A stretch of 64,000 nt of DNA, taken from NCBI GenBank assembly GCA_022239325.1, contig JAKOGP010000001.1, positions 124,001 to 188,000 of the forward strand, read 5' to 3'. The translations under genes and the position numbers were made by a program. The DNA comes from Flavobacteriaceae bacterium LSUCC0859. Its GTDB lineage: Bacteria; Bacteroidota; Bacteroidia; Flavobacteriales; Flavobacteriaceae. Below, one piece after another: positions 8,685 to 18,530 of this stretch (position 1 is its first letter; the number at the start of each line of letters is the position of its first letter). The notes below the pieces were generated by a model. That model made no database searches, was not told the origin of the DNA, and saw only the letters and a program-made list of their open reading frames with translations.

Positions 8685-11129
8685 ATGAATGTTTTAAAAT
8701 TCGGTGGCAGCTCTGTAAGCGGCGCCAAAAACATTAAGCTTGTTCACAATATTATAGCAGAAAATGCCTATAAAAAACAATATATTATTGTCTCTGCACT
8801 GGGTGGAGTTACAGACTTACTATTAAATACAGCAGCTGCAGCGGCTGCACAAGACCCAAAATACAAAGACTCGCTTCAAGAACTAGAAAACAGACATGTC
8901 CTGGCTATTAAGGAACTCATGCCTGCCAGCGAACAAAGTTCGGTTTTAAGTGTTGTAAAAGGAGAGCTCAACACCCTAGAAACCCTCTTAGAGGGAGCTT
9001 TTCTTATAGGTGAAATCACCACTAAGCTTTCCGATAAAATTGTAAGTTACGGGGAGTTGCTCTCTTCCTATATCATTAGCTGCTATCTCCAATCCAAAGG
9101 ATTAGACTGTAAGCATGTAGACGCTAGAAAGCTCATAACCACCAAGGACATACAGGGAAAGACGCAGCTAAACTATTTGCTTACCAATCAAAAAATACAA
9201 GATTTTGAAGAAGACAACCAAGCTTCCATAATAGTCATGGGAGGCTTTATAGCCACTAGTGAATCTGGTATTTCTACTACCCTAGGTAGGGGAGGCTCAG
9301 ATTTTACAGCTGCTATTGTGGCTGCTGCCTTAAACGCCAAACTCCTGGAGATTTACACCGATGTAAGCGGGATGTATACAGCCAATCCCAAAATGGTAAA
9401 GCAAGCCAGACCCATATCAGAAATCTCTTATGAAGAGGCCATGGAACTCTCACATTTTGGTGCCAAGGTCTTGTACCCTCCTACCATTGAGCCGGTACTG
9501 AAAAGTCACATTCCAATATTAATTAAAAACACCTTTGAACCCGCTGCTGCAGGAACACGGATTACAGAAAATAAAGTCCTTGGAAACCAGACTGTTCAGG
9601 GAATTAGCCATGTAGAAAATGTGGCCTTAATTTCTCTTGAAGGACCAGGTATGGTGGGTATTCCTGGAGTATCTAAGAGGTTCTTTGAAGTCCTTTCTCA
9701 GGCGCAAATTAGTGTTGTGTTTATCACACAGGCCTCCTCGGAACACTCCATTTGTGTAGGTATTGACGCTGGAGACAGCGAGGAGGCAGTAAGGCTTGTA
9801 AATGAAGCCTTTGAATTTGAAATCCATCAGGGTAAAATTAAAGCGGTGATAGCAGAAAAAGATCTAGCCATCATTGCTCTTGTTGGAGATCAAATGAAAA
9901 AGCACCAGGGACTCAGCGGTAAAATGTTCGCTACATTGGGAAAAAACAATGTAAACATAAGAGCCATTGCACAGGGATCTTCCGAAAGAAACATTTCTGC
10001 TGTAATTGAAAAAGTAGATGTTAAAAAAGCACTCAATGCATTACATGAGGTGTTTTTTGAAGAAAATACCAAGCAACTCAACCTCTTTATTATGGGGGTA
10101 GGAAATGTTGGGGGCAAACTCCTAGAACAGCTAGCTAAGCAAAAAACATATCTTAAAACACATCTGAAGCTTCAGGTTCGTGTGGTTGGAATTTCAAACT
10201 CAAAAACGATGTACTTTGAAGAAGGTGGAATAGATTTAAAGATTTGGCAAGCAAAGTTAGCCCAAGGAGATACGGCAGACAAAACACAATTTTTAGAAAT
10301 TGTAAAAAAGCTAAACTTGAGAAATGCCATTTTTGTAGACAATACCGCCTCTGAGGAAATTGCTAGCAGCTACGCTGCCTATCTATCTGAGAGTATTTCT
10401 GTAGTTACCTGTAATAAGATAGCCTGTGCTTCTGCCTATCCTAACTACAAAAAACTAAAAGATTTAGCGAGAACCTATAATGCCTCTTTTCTGTTTGAAA
10501 CCAACGTTGGTGCTGGATTACCTATTATTGACACTCTAAAGAATTTAGTTACTTCTGGCGACAAAATCCATGAAATTAAGGCGGTTCTTTCTGGAAGTTT
10601 AAACTTTGTTTTTAATCACTTTAATGCACAGACTACATTTCATGACATTGTAAAACAAGCTCAGGAGGAAGGCTATACTGAGCCAGACCCTAGCATAGAT
10701 CTAAGTGGGATAGATGTTATGAGAAAAATTTTGATTTTAGCCCGTGAAAGTGGTCATACCATTGAAATTACAGACATTGAAAACCAATCCTTTTTACCTA
10801 AGGAAAGCTTAGAAACTAAAACCAATGAGGACTTTTTCAAAAGTCTCATAAAACACGAATCCTCTTTTCAAGCGCTATTTAAATCTGCAAATGAAAAAAA
10901 TTGCAAACTTAAATATGTAGCCTCATTTAAAAACGGCACTGCCAGTGTTGGCTTGCAAGAAATTCCTGAGGGTCACGATTTTTACGCCCTAGAAGGCAGT
11001 GACAATATTGTCCAATTTTACACCGAACGCTACCCAACACAACCCATGATTATTAAAGGAGCTGGGGCTGGGGCGGCTGTGACAGCCTCGGGAATTTTTG
11101 CAGACATCATTAGAGTAGGAAATAATTAA
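8685..11129 (+). CDS. thrA: Bifunctional aspartokinase / homoserine dehydrogenase
   Basis: An 814-residue fusion enzyme that phosphorylates aspartate and later reduces aspartate semialdehyde to homoserine, the first and third steps toward threonine. The N-terminal kinase starts with KFGGSSV (residues 5-11) and has FTAAIVAAAL and TDVSGMYTANP motifs. Two ACT-type regulatory domains follow at about 310-450. The dehydrogenase part begins at about 460 with the Rossmann motif LFIMGVGNVGGKL, has TCNKIACA, and ends in GAGAGAAVTASGIFADIIR. Start at ATG 8685. It heads thrA-thrB-thrC and is probably feedback-inhibited through the ACT domains and controlled by the leader upstream. Confidence 0.97.
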   Translation: MNVLKFGGSSVSGAKNIKLVHNIIAENAYKKQYIIVSALGGVTDLLLNTAAAAAAQDPKYKDSLQELENRHVLAIKELMPASEQSSVLSVVKGELNTLETLLEGAFLIGEITTKLSDKIVSYGELLSSYIISCYLQSKGLDCKHVDARKLITTKDIQGKTQLNYLLTNQKIQDFEEDNQASIIVMGGFIATSESGISTTLGRGGSDFTAAIVAAALNAKLLEIYTDVSGMYTANPKMVKQARPISEISYEEAMELSHFGAKVLYPPTIEPVLKSHIPILIKNTFEPAAAGTRITENKVLGNQTVQGISHVENVALISLEGPGMVGIPGVSKRFFEVLSQAQISVVFITQASSEHSICVGIDAGDSEEAVRLVNEAFEFEIHQGKIKAVIAEKDLAIIALVGDQMKKHQGLSGKMFATLGKNNVNIRAIAQGSSERNISAVIEKVDVKKALNALHEVFFEENTKQLNLFIMGVGNVGGKLLEQLAKQKTYLKTHLKLQVRVVGISNSKTMYFEEGGIDLKIWQAKLAQGDTADKTQFLEIVKKLNLRNAIFVDNTASEEIASSYAAYLSESISVVTCNKIACASAYPNYKKLKDLARTYNASFLFETNVGAGLPIIDTLKNLVTSGDKIHEIKAVLSGSLNFVFNHFNAQTTFHDIVKQAQEEGYTEPDPSIDLSGIDVMRKILILARESGHTIEITDIENQSFLPKESLETKTNEDFFKSLIKHESSFQALFKSANEKNCKLKYVASFKNGTASVGLQEIPEGHDFYALEGSDNIVQFYTERYPTQPMIIKGAGAGAAVTASGIFADIIRVGNN

Positions 11130-11152
11130 TACCTTTAGAGGAAGCCATTACT

Positions 11153-12097
11153 ATGCATACCAACACAGCTAACGAAAGGGTTCGAATATTTTGCCCAGCC
11201 ACCATTGCAAATGTGTCCTGCGGCTTTGACGTGTTGGGGGTTGCCCTAGCAGGTGTAGGAGATCATATGCTTATTTCTAGATCTACCAAAAAAGGGATAC
11301 GTATTACAAAAATAACAGGGCAAGACCTGCCTTTAGACCCTCATGAAAATGTAGCTGGAGTAGCTGCACTGGCCCTTTTAGATCATTTAAATTCCAATGC
11401 AGGTTTTGAGATTGAAATTTATAAAAAAATAAAGGCCGGTAGCGGTATTGGCAGTTCTGCTGCCAGTAGCGCGGGCGCAGTATGGGGTATAAACTACTTG
11501 CTTGGAAGCCCGCTTAGCCCTCAGCAGCTTATCCCTTTTGCCATGGAGGGGGAACGTCTGGCCTCTGGAGTGGCACATGCAGACAATGTAGCTCCTGCCC
11601 TACTGGGTGGTTTTACCTTAGTTAGAAGCAGCAATCCTTTAGATGTAGTTTGCCTTCCCAGCCCCTCAGAGCTATACGCTACGGTCATACATCCCCAAAT
11701 AGAAATTAAAACTGCAGACTCCCGTAGAATTCTCAAAACCAACATATCCCTTACAGATGGGATTAAACAGTGGGGAAATCTTGGAGCACTGGTCGCTGGC
11801 TTGTTTAAAGAAGACTACCCTCTTATAGGACGCTCATTAGAAGATGTGATCGTAGAACCTGTTCGCAGCATTCTAATTCCTGGTTTTGACCTTATTAAAA
11901 AAGCAGCCTTAGATGCTGGAGCTCTTGGCTGCGGTATCTCTGGCTCAGGACCCTCCGTATTCGCATTTTCAAAAGGGGCAGAGAAAGCAAAAGAGGTAGC
12001 CACAGCAATACAAGCAGCTTATACGCCACTAGACATACCTTTTGAATTACACCTTTCTAAAATAAACCCACAAGGCGTTTGCCTTGAAAAGGCCTAA
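11153..12097 (+). CDS. thrB: Homoserine kinase
   Basis: A 314-residue GHMP-family kinase that makes O-phosphohomoserine, the substrate of ThrC. The N-terminal motif PATIANVSCGFDVLG and the nucleotide-binding glycine-rich loop GSGIGSSAASSAGA are present, as is the C-terminal GCGISGSGPSVFAF. Length is normal. It starts 23 bp after thrA; a purine-rich AGAGGAAG precedes the ATG at 11153. The stop lies 1 bp before the thrC start. Confidence 0.97.
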   Translation: MHTNTANERVRIFCPATIANVSCGFDVLGVALAGVGDHMLISRSTKKGIRITKITGQDLPLDPHENVAGVAALALLDHLNSNAGFEIEIYKKIKAGSGIGSSAASSAGAVWGINYLLGSPLSPQQLIPFAMEGERLASGVAHADNVAPALLGGFTLVRSSNPLDVVCLPSPSELYATVIHPQIEIKTADSRRILKTNISLTDGIKQWGNLGALVAGLFKEDYPLIGRSLEDVIVEPVRSILIPGFDLIKKAALDAGALGCGISGSGPSVFAFSKGAEKAKEVATAIQAAYTPLDIPFELHLSKINPQGVCLEKA

Positions 12098-12098
12098 T

Positions 12099-13403
12099 AT
12101 GAAATATTATTCACTACAAACACCCAGCCATAAAGTAAGCTTTAAAGAAGCTGTTATCCAAGGAATAGCCCCAGACAAGGGACTGTACTATCCAGAACAT
12201 ATTCCGCCCTTAGATCCCTCTTTTTTTGAAAGGATAGAAAGTATGAGTCCTGTAGAGATAGGTTTGGAAGTTATGCATCCCTTTACGGAAGGTGTACTTA
12301 CAAAATCAGAGCTCAAAAGTGTTTTAAAAGAGGTGTTGGATTTTGATTTTCCTGTCATTCCTCTAAATGAAAACATAGGTAGCTTGGAGCTCTTTCACGG
12401 TCCAACTCTGGCCTTTAAAGACGTAGGGGCCCGTTTTATGGCGCACTGCTTAGGCTTGTTTTCAAATAAAAAGGAACATAAAGTGACGGTTCTAGTGGCT
12501 ACCTCTGGAGACACCGGAGGGGCTGTAGCAAATGGATTTCTAGGCGTAGCGGGTGTAGAAGTAGTTATTTTATATCCCAGTGGTAAAGTAAGTCCCATAC
12601 AAGAAAAACAACTCACTACCCTTGGAAAAAACATAAAAGCCCTTGAGGTCCATGGCACTTTTGACGATTGCCAAGCCATGGTAAAAAGAGCTTTTCTAGA
12701 CCAAAATATTACGCAGCATCGCCAACTCACTTCTGCCAATTCTATAAATGTAGCCCGATGGCTGCCTCAAATGCTGTATTATTTCTTAGCCTACAAGCAG
12801 CTTAAGACACCATTAGAGGCCAGTGGTAAGTCTCTTGTATGTGCGGTACCCTCAGGAAATTTTGGCAATATTTGTGCAGGCATGTTGGCTAGAGAAATGG
12901 GACTACCCATAGCACATTTTATAGCAGCCACCAATGCCAATAAGGTGGTTCCGAACTATATGAAGACAGGCAGCTATCAACCAAAAAAATCTGTAGCCAC
13001 TATTTCTAACGCTATGGACGTTGGAGATCCGAGTAATTTTGTGAGAATCTTAGAAATGCAACAAAACAATCTGGAAGTGCTTAAAAATGGTTTTAGTTCA
13101 CAGTCCTTTACAGACGAGCAAACCAAGGAAAGCATGCGACGTATATATTCAGATTTTGGATACATAGCAGACCCACATGGGGCCGTTGGTTTTCTAGGAT
13201 TAGAGCGTTATCAGAAAGAGCACCCTAATACCTACGGGGTTTTCTTAGAAACCGCTCATCCAGTAAAATTCTTGGAAGTGGTAGAAGACACCCTAGGAAA
13301 AACTCTACCCATACCTCAAAAAATTGTAGAGGTACTGTCTAAACAAAAGCAAGCCACAAAAATTTCTGATTACCAAGAACTTACAAGTTTTCTATTACAA
13401 TAA
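12099..13403 (+). CDS. thrC: Threonine synthase
   Basis: A 434-residue PLP enzyme converting O-phosphohomoserine to threonine. The PLP-binding Lys is Lys107 in HGPTLAFKDVGARF; VATSGDTGGAVANGF is the phosphate-binding loop, and SANSINVARWLPQ is also diagnostic. ATG 12099, 1 bp after the thrB stop, gives the family-typical MKYYSLQ N-terminus; an in-frame TTG at 12084 inside thrB is less likely. The last codons (S-F-L-L-Q-stop) form the first unit of a degenerate tandem array that continues beyond the stop. Confidence 0.97.
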   Translation: MKYYSLQTPSHKVSFKEAVIQGIAPDKGLYYPEHIPPLDPSFFERIESMSPVEIGLEVMHPFTEGVLTKSELKSVLKEVLDFDFPVIPLNENIGSLELFHGPTLAFKDVGARFMAHCLGLFSNKKEHKVTVLVATSGDTGGAVANGFLGVAGVEVVILYPSGKVSPIQEKQLTTLGKNIKALEVHGTFDDCQAMVKRAFLDQNITQHRQLTSANSINVARWLPQMLYYFLAYKQLKTPLEASGKSLVCAVPSGNFGNICAGMLAREMGLPIAHFIAATNANKVVPNYMKTGSYQPKKSVATISNAMDVGDPSNFVRILEMQQNNLEVLKNGFSSQSFTDEQTKESMRRIYSDFGYIADPHGAVGFLGLERYQKEHPNTYGVFLETAHPVKFLEVVEDTLGKTLPIPQKIVEVLSKQKQATKISDYQELTSFLLQ

Positions 13404-13564
13404 GGTTTCCTAAAAAGTTTTCCATTGCAATAGGGTTCCCTAATATGTTTTTTATTACAATTAGGTTCCCTACCTGTTTTCTATTACAATAGAGTTCCGT
13501 TACTAAGTTTTATTGCAATAAGGTTCCCTTACCAATTTTCTAAAACGAGAAGGTTCCCTTACAA
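13387..13564. repeat. Degenerate ~30-bp tandem array (6 units) born from the thrC 3' end
   Basis: Six contiguous imperfect units of 29-31 bp, starting at 13387, 13417, 13447, 13476, 13507 and 13536, with core GTTTTCTATTACAATAAGG followed by TTCCCTA. The first unit holds the last five codons and the stop of thrC; the last overlaps the final codon and stop of the convergent hydrolase gene. The first three units keep the thrC frame, so the post-stop translation repeats G-F-L-K-S-F-P-L-Q, stop, G-S-L-I-C-F-L-L-Q. There are no spacers, so it is not a CRISPR array. No hairpin terminator is seen in this convergent gap. Confidence 0.85.
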
Positions 13565-14440
13565 TTCAAAAGATTGTCCAAATTTTGCAAAATGAAAGCC
13601 TAGTTTTTTATTTTCTAATCGCCCCTGAAAATCAGGATTCCTAGCTGGATTAGTATGATTTAAATGAATAAAATACACCTTTTCACGATCTTCAAATGGC
13701 AATGATTTTAGAAGTTCAACCGTTTCTTTAACAAAAGGATGGGGCACTTCGCTCATGGGTCGTGGCAGCTCTCCGTCTGCGTAAAAAGTACCGTCTAAAA
13801 AGGCGTAGTCTACTGTTTTAATAAGCTCATAAATAGCAACAGACCATTTGGACCATTTATCTATATCTGGAATGTATAAGGCCTTTTTGTTTTTCCCCTG
13901 AATTATAAAACCCACAGTTTCAGAATATTCATCTCTGTGGGGTACCTTAATTGGGGTTACCTTTAAATACTTTTCTAAAACAACGGACTGATTGGCTACT
14001 AAAGGCTTTAATGTAATATTTTTTAGTGTAACCAATTGACTCCAAGGTCCATTCTGCTCCAAAAAAAGACGCATTTTTGGCATCACATAAACTGCAGTAG
14101 CCTGAGCATTGCTGGCCTCTCTTCCCAAATGCATAAGACCGGTATAATGCCCCATATGGGCATGGGTTAAAAATACCTCTAAGGTGTTTTCTGCAGCCTG
14201 TGATTTTAAAAAATTGGTTTGTGAGACCACATCTGGTGTAGCGTCAAAAATAAAAGATTTTTCATTCCCAACCACTCCCAAGCTACTTACAAAATCCTGA
14301 GGCTTAGGTTCTGAGCAACACAGTTTCTCACATCCCATATGAGGAGACCCTCCATCTTGTAGCGTACCTAACACATACAGAGTTTGTGAAGATATTGTCC
14401 AAGTAAAACAAGTAAAAAGGAAGAGACATATGCTTTTCAT
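13559..14440 (-). CDS. Secreted PqqB-like metallo-beta-lactamase-fold hydrolase
   Basis: A 293-residue protein with a signal peptide (about 1-19) and an MBL fold. The metal motif reads HAHMGH (His93, His95, His98), with Gly97 in place of the usual Asp of HxHxDH, as in PqqB-like members. Cys37, Cys41 and Cys42 (GCEKLCC) make the small Cys cluster of that subfamily. LDGTFYADG and FIHLNHTNP supply further conserved residues. No other PQQ genes are near, so a role in cofactor biosynthesis is unlikely and the substrate is unknown. It sits 8 bp downstream of the aminopeptidase gene in one apparent transcript. Confidence 0.85.
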   Translation of the reverse strand: MKSICLFLFTCFTWTISSQTLYVLGTLQDGGSPHMGCEKLCCSEPKPQDFVSSLGVVGNEKSFIFDATPDVVSQTNFLKSQAAENTLEVFLTHAHMGHYTGLMHLGREASNAQATAVYVMPKMRLFLEQNGPWSQLVTLKNITLKPLVANQSVVLEKYLKVTPIKVPHRDEYSETVGFIIQGKNKKALYIPDIDKWSKWSVAIYELIKTVDYAFLDGTFYADGELPRPMSEVPHPFVKETVELLKSLPFEDREKVYFIHLNHTNPARNPDFQGRLENKKLGFHFAKFGQSFEL

Positions 14441-14448
14441 AAGACCAA

Positions 14449-16071
14449 CTAATCTAGAGATGGCAAGCTAAATGCGTCTAAAGGACTGGGTAGCTTCATA
14501 GCTGCCTCAATCTCAGCCACAGTTCGAGGCGCCATATAGGAGAGCAGCTCCGGCCCTTGATCTGTAATCAAAATGTCGTCCTCAATTCTCACCGCAATAC
14601 CCCACCATTTAGGGTCACAATCGCTGCCCTCAGGAATATAAATTCCAGGTTCTACTGTAATGACTGTCTGTGCTTTAAAGGGACCATAAGTACCTTTATC
14701 ATGAACATCTAAACCTAAGTAATGAGAGGTGCCGTGTGGGAAGTAAGTTCGGGCCTCAGAGGCCTCTTTAATAATTCCTAAATCTAGGAGCCCCTGAGCC
14801 ACAATTTGAGCAGCAGCAGTACCTGGAGCAGAAAAGGGAGCTCCTACTACACTGGCAGCTATACCAGCCTCTTGTGCCTTGTAAACAATCTCATAAATGG
14901 CTTTTTGTTCCGGACTAAAAACTCCATTAGCAGGAATGGTTCTGGTAACGTCTGCCGTATAGCCGTGGTACTCAGCACCCAAATCCATAAGCACCAGCTC
15001 ATTGCCAAGTGATGGTTTGTTATTCTCAATATAATGCAAAATACAACCGTTGTTACCACCACCAACAATAGAAGGATACCCCTCGTATTCTGCACCGTAT
15101 TTTTTATACACATATTCGTGTACGCCCTGAACCTCTGTTTCAGACATGCCCGGATGCATAGCCTTCATAACCTCTAGTTGGCCTACGGCTGATATTTCAA
15201 CGGCTTTACGCAAAAGATTCATTTCCTCTGGCAACTTAGTTTCTCTAAGGCTACTCATAATCTGCCCTAAGCTTTCTACGTCTAAATTATTGTTGGTAAG
15301 TGCAATGGAGACCGCCTGCTTAGCCTGATCTACAATTTGCGGATTATCTTTCTGCTTGGCAGCCTCCAAAAATTGTTGGAGCAGAGGGTCTTCCGTAAGG
15401 CTGGGATCCATACGGGTGTAACGACCCAATGTCTGGGCTACATTGGCAGCATTTTCAATTGGAGTAGCCTTTATGAGGCTGTACATACGCTGCTTGGTAG
15501 GGTTAAAATTGGAGGGATAGCCTACTTTTTCTTTGAATGATTTAATCAAATCAAAAAGATCTGCAGGGTCTCTTCCATCTCTGTAATCGTTTTGAAAATT
15601 ATAGAACATCACCTTGTCAAAGGCCTTAAAATTAAGTTCCAAAGCGGCAAAATCAATGCCGTTAAAGGCCATCTCAAAGCCCAATTTAGTTTGGGTTCCG
15701 GCTACCCCCAGCCTGCGGCCATTCCATTGCTCTGCCCTTTCATTTCGTTGTTGCACATAGATAAGCTCATTAAATACTTTGCCGTCTGCAGCGGTTTGTG
15801 GCTCAGAGAAAAGTAAAAGCACCGCATGCGGCTCATTATAACCAGTTAGATAGTGAAAATCTGGATCTTGGTGGTATATATAATCTACATCATTGGCTCT
15901 ATTTCTTACGGGATTGGCAAATAAAACTGCCACAGAATTGGCCGGCATTTCTGCCCTAAAAGCGTCTCTACGACCCTTGTGAAAATCTGCACTTAAATAA
16001 TCCGTTGGTGTTTGTTGGGCATAGCTTGAGGCTATAAATAATAGCCCCAGTATAAAGGATAAATTCTTCAT
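14449..16071 (-). CDS. Secreted Xaa-Pro aminopeptidase (aminopeptidase P, M24B)
   Basis: A 540-residue metallopeptidase that removes N-terminal residues preceding proline. A signal peptide (MKNLSFILGLLFIASSYA) suggests periplasmic or outer location. An aminopeptidase P N-terminal domain (about 25-190) precedes the pita-bread catalytic domain. The five dimetal ligands are visible: Asp363 and Asp374 (MDLGAEYHGYTADVTRT), His450 (GTSHYLGLDVHD), Glu474 (TVEPGIYIPEG) and Glu497 (RIEDD). It starts with an ATG at 16071 and is divergent from gcvT. Confidence 0.95.
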   Translation of the reverse strand: MKNLSFILGLLFIASSYAQQTPTDYLSADFHKGRRDAFRAEMPANSVAVLFANPVRNRANDVDYIYHQDPDFHYLTGYNEPHAVLLLFSEPQTAADGKVFNELIYVQQRNERAEQWNGRRLGVAGTQTKLGFEMAFNGIDFAALELNFKAFDKVMFYNFQNDYRDGRDPADLFDLIKSFKEKVGYPSNFNPTKQRMYSLIKATPIENAANVAQTLGRYTRMDPSLTEDPLLQQFLEAAKQKDNPQIVDQAKQAVSIALTNNNLDVESLGQIMSSLRETKLPEEMNLLRKAVEISAVGQLEVMKAMHPGMSETEVQGVHEYVYKKYGAEYEGYPSIVGGGNNGCILHYIENNKPSLGNELVLMDLGAEYHGYTADVTRTIPANGVFSPEQKAIYEIVYKAQEAGIAASVVGAPFSAPGTAAAQIVAQGLLDLGIIKEASEARTYFPHGTSHYLGLDVHDKGTYGPFKAQTVITVEPGIYIPEGSDCDPKWWGIAVRIEDDILITDQGPELLSYMAPRTVAEIEAAMKLPSPLDAFSLPSLD

Positions 16072-16213
16072 AGGTATGTAATCTAAGTTTTAAGAAGATC
16101 TAATGTTACCCTATAAATGTAAACAAAATCAAAAGTAATCGGAAAGATATTTAAGAGGTTTTTAGTGGGGCATTCAAGTATAAATAAATACTTTTACCAA
16201 AAAATTATATCTC

Positions 16214-17299
16214 ATGAAAAACACCGCCTTAACCGCTGTACACGAATCTTTAGGAGCAAAAATGGTTCCATTTGCTGGGTTTAATATGCCTGTCTCTTAT
16301 GAAGGTATTAATATAGAACACGAAACAGTGAGAACAGGGGTTGGTGTCTTTGATGTGTCCCATATGGGTGAATTTTTGGTAGAGGGGCCATCTGCCATAG
16401 ATTTACTCCAAAAGGTATGCTCTAACGATGTTTCAAAACTCGTACCAGGCAAAGCACAATACAGCTGCTTCCCCAATGAAACAGGGGGAATTGTAGACGA
16501 TCTTATTGTTTATATGTTTGCCCCAGAAAAGTATATGTTGGTGGTCAATGCCTCCAATATAGACAAAGACTGGGCCCACATAAACAGCTACAATGAGACT
16601 TATGGCGCTGCCCTTAGAAATCTTTCTGATACCTATTCGCTTTTAGCCATTCAAGGACCCAAGGCTGTAGAGGCTATGCAAAGCCTTACCAAGCTGTCTT
16701 TAAAAGACATTCCATTTTACCATTTTGAAGTTGGAAGCTTTGCAGGTCTTGACAACCTTATTATCTCTGCCACTGGTTACACGGGTTCTGGAGGTTTTGA
16801 AATTTATTGTAAAAATGAGGTAGCTAAACAGCTATGGGATAAGGTGTTTGAAGCGGGTGCGTCCTATGGCATTAAACCCATTGGTCTTGCAGCCAGGGAC
16901 ACCTTGCGTTTAGAAATGGGGTACTGCTTGTATGGCAATGACCTCAACGACAGCACCTCGCCCATAGAAGCCGGCTTGGGCTGGATTACAAAGTTTACCA
17001 AAGACTTTGTAAATGCTCCTGCTTTATTGGCACAAAAAGAAACAGGAGTCTTCAAAAAATTAACCGCCTTTAGCCTTACAGAAAGAGGCATACCCAGACA
17101 GGGATATGCTATTTTAGACGCCCAAGGGAATAAAATTGGAACGGTGACCTCAGGAACCATGTCTCCATCTCTAGGAGTTGGAATAGGTTTGGGCTATATA
17201 GACGCCCCACACCATACCTTAGACACGGATATTTTTATTGAAGTAAGAAATAAAAGCCTTGCGGCTAAGGTTGTTAAATTGCCTTTTTATAAGGCTTAG
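16214..17299 (+). CDS. gcvT: Glycine cleavage system T protein (aminomethyltransferase)
   Basis: A 361-residue protein of usual length that transfers the methylene group from the aminomethyl-lipoyl H protein to tetrahydrofolate, releasing ammonia. It has the [16 protein letters not shown]-terminal segment, [19 protein letters not shown], the folate-site signature [11 protein letters not shown] and [14 protein letters not shown]. The H and P subunit genes are not in the window; lpdA at 45.8 kb could supply the L protein. Start at ATG 16214. A near-match -7 box (TACTTTTA) lies about 18 bp upstream. Confidence 0.97.
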   Translation: MKNTALTAVHESLGAKMVPFAGFNMPVSYEGINIEHETVRTGVGVFDVSHMGEFLVEGPSAIDLLQKVCSNDVSKLVPGKAQYSCFPNETGGIVDDLIVYMFAPEKYMLVVNASNIDKDWAHINSYNETYGAALRNLSDTYSLLAIQGPKAVEAMQSLTKLSLKDIPFYHFEVGSFAGLDNLIISATGYTGSGGFEIYCKNEVAKQLWDKVFEAGASYGIKPIGLAARDTLRLEMGYCLYGNDLNDSTSPIEAGLGWITKFTKDFVNAPALLAQKETGVFKKLTAFSLTERGIPRQGYAILDAQGNKIGTVTSGTMSPSLGVGIGLGYIDAPHHTLDTDIFIEVRNKSLAAKVVKLPFYKA

Positions 17300-17370
17300 G
17301 TGTTAACACAAACAGACCAAGAACGGACGCCCATCCATTAAATGGCATTCTTAAATCTTGAATCTCTCTT

Positions 17371-18186
17371 TTGAAAATAAAAAAAATACTCATCTTGGGT
17401 GCCAGTGGCTTTATAGGCGGAAGTCTATTTAGAGAACTCAGTCGTTTTTATGACTGTCATGGCACCTACTGCACCCAAGATTTGGCATACAGCAACAACA
17501 AGAGATTTTACCATTTTAATGTAGAAGAAGACGACGCCTTTGAACTCATTCACAACCTACAGCCCCAACTCATTATCTCTGCTCTTAGAGGTCCATTTAA
17601 CGCCTTAATTACCACACACCAACACATCTCAGAATACCTGTTTCAGAGCCATTGTAAACTTATTTTCATGTCTTCTGCCAACGTCTTTGACGCCTACAGC
17701 AAATATCCCTCTTATGAGTTAGATAAAACCCTATCTGAGAGTGTGTATGGTCGTTTTCAAATTAAAATTGAAAATGCCCTACTCAGGCTCCCCAAAGAAA
17801 AGGTACTACTTTGCAGACTTCCCATGGTATTTGGTCAGGGGGCACCGAGAATCAAAGAGATTAGGCAGGCCATTATAGAAAAAACCGCCATTGAAGTTTT
17901 TCCAAACTTAATTGTAAATGTAAATACCCAAGATAAATTGTGTACCCAGCTGCTCTATCTGATAAATCAAAACGCTCATGGCATTTATCATCTAGGCAGC
18001 GAGGATTTGGTGCCGCACGAAGAATTCATACAGGAATTGGTACGCAAATTGAGATTGGGCAATCCCGTATACAAACGCATTTACACCACCAATGAGGACC
18101 GCTACTTGGCGGTCCTAGCAAAGGAAAATCCTTTGCCCGCTGCCCAAAACTTCTGCTACCAAGATTGTGTAAATGATCATTTTTAA
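17371..18186 (+). CDS. NAD(P)-dependent sugar epimerase / RmlD-like reductase
   Basis: A 271-residue short-chain (extended SDR) protein with an N-terminal Rossmann motif (ILILGASGFIGGSLFREL), FMSSANVFD and a region resembling the RmlD/dTDP-4-dehydrorhamnose reductase group. The SDR Tyr-x3-Lys is not clear: the segment near residues 113-122 reads YSKYPSYELDKT, where Tyr-x3-Lys (YELDK) is a candidate. No dTDP-rhamnose genes are nearby, so the substrate is unknown. The only reasonable start is TTG 17371, which places the Rossmann strand at the normal distance from the N-terminus. It lies 71 bp after gcvT. Confidence 0.75.
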   Translation: MKIKKILILGASGFIGGSLFRELSRFYDCHGTYCTQDLAYSNNKRFYHFNVEEDDAFELIHNLQPQLIISALRGPFNALITTHQHISEYLFQSHCKLIFMSSANVFDAYSKYPSYELDKTLSESVYGRFQIKIENALLRLPKEKVLLCRLPMVFGQGAPRIKEIRQAIIEKTAIEVFPNLIVNVNTQDKLCTQLLYLINQNAHGIYHLGSEDLVPHEEFIQELVRKLRLGNPVYKRIYTTNEDRYLAVLAKENPLPAAQNFCYQDCVNDHF

Positions 18187-18239
18187 AAAATTTTTAAAAG
18201 TAGGTCTAGAAAACTATCTTTACCAAAACAGATTACGCT

Positions 18240-18530
18240 ATGGATAAAATGACAGACACACAGATACAAGAAAATTTAAAAGCACTCCCCCACTGGACCT
18301 ATGCAGACGGTTTTCTGATTAGTACTTTTCAGTTCAATGACTTTAAAGAATGTTTTTCTGCCATGTGTAGAATTGCTTTTGAATGTGAAAAGCACGGACA
18401 TCATCCAGATTGGAGCAACCGCTACAACAGGCTGCTTATAAAATTAGTGACTCATGACGCTCAGGGAGTTACCCAAAAAGATTTTGATCTTGCCGCTGCC
18501 ATTGAGGAGTGTATGATTAGTAAAGGCTAA
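18240..18530 (+). CDS. 4a-hydroxytetrahydrobiopterin (pterin carbinolamine) dehydratase
   Basis: A 96-residue protein of normal size for this family, which dehydrates 4a-hydroxytetrahydrobiopterin and so recycles the cofactor of aromatic amino acid hydroxylases. The active-site segment ECEKHGHHPDW (residues 49-58, with His52, His54, His55) and the later LVTHDAQGVTQKDFDLA with His72 are conserved. Start at ATG 18240, with a second Met at residue 4. No phenylalanine hydroxylase gene is in the window. A degenerate low-complexity tract follows the stop. Confidence 0.93.
   Translation: MDKMTDTQIQENLKALPHWTYADGFLISTFQFNDFKECFSAMCRIAFECEKHGHHPDWSNRYNRLLIKLVTHDAQGVTQKDFDLAAAIEECMISKG

Noticed and set aside
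8522-8734. Minus-strand 70-codon open frame before thrA
   Set aside because: It is antisense to the leader peptide and the thrA start and has no recognisable features.
13387-13564. CRISPR-like array of ~30-bp repeats
   Set aside because: Units are contiguous with no spacers and are degenerate copies of the thrC end; no cas genes are in the window.
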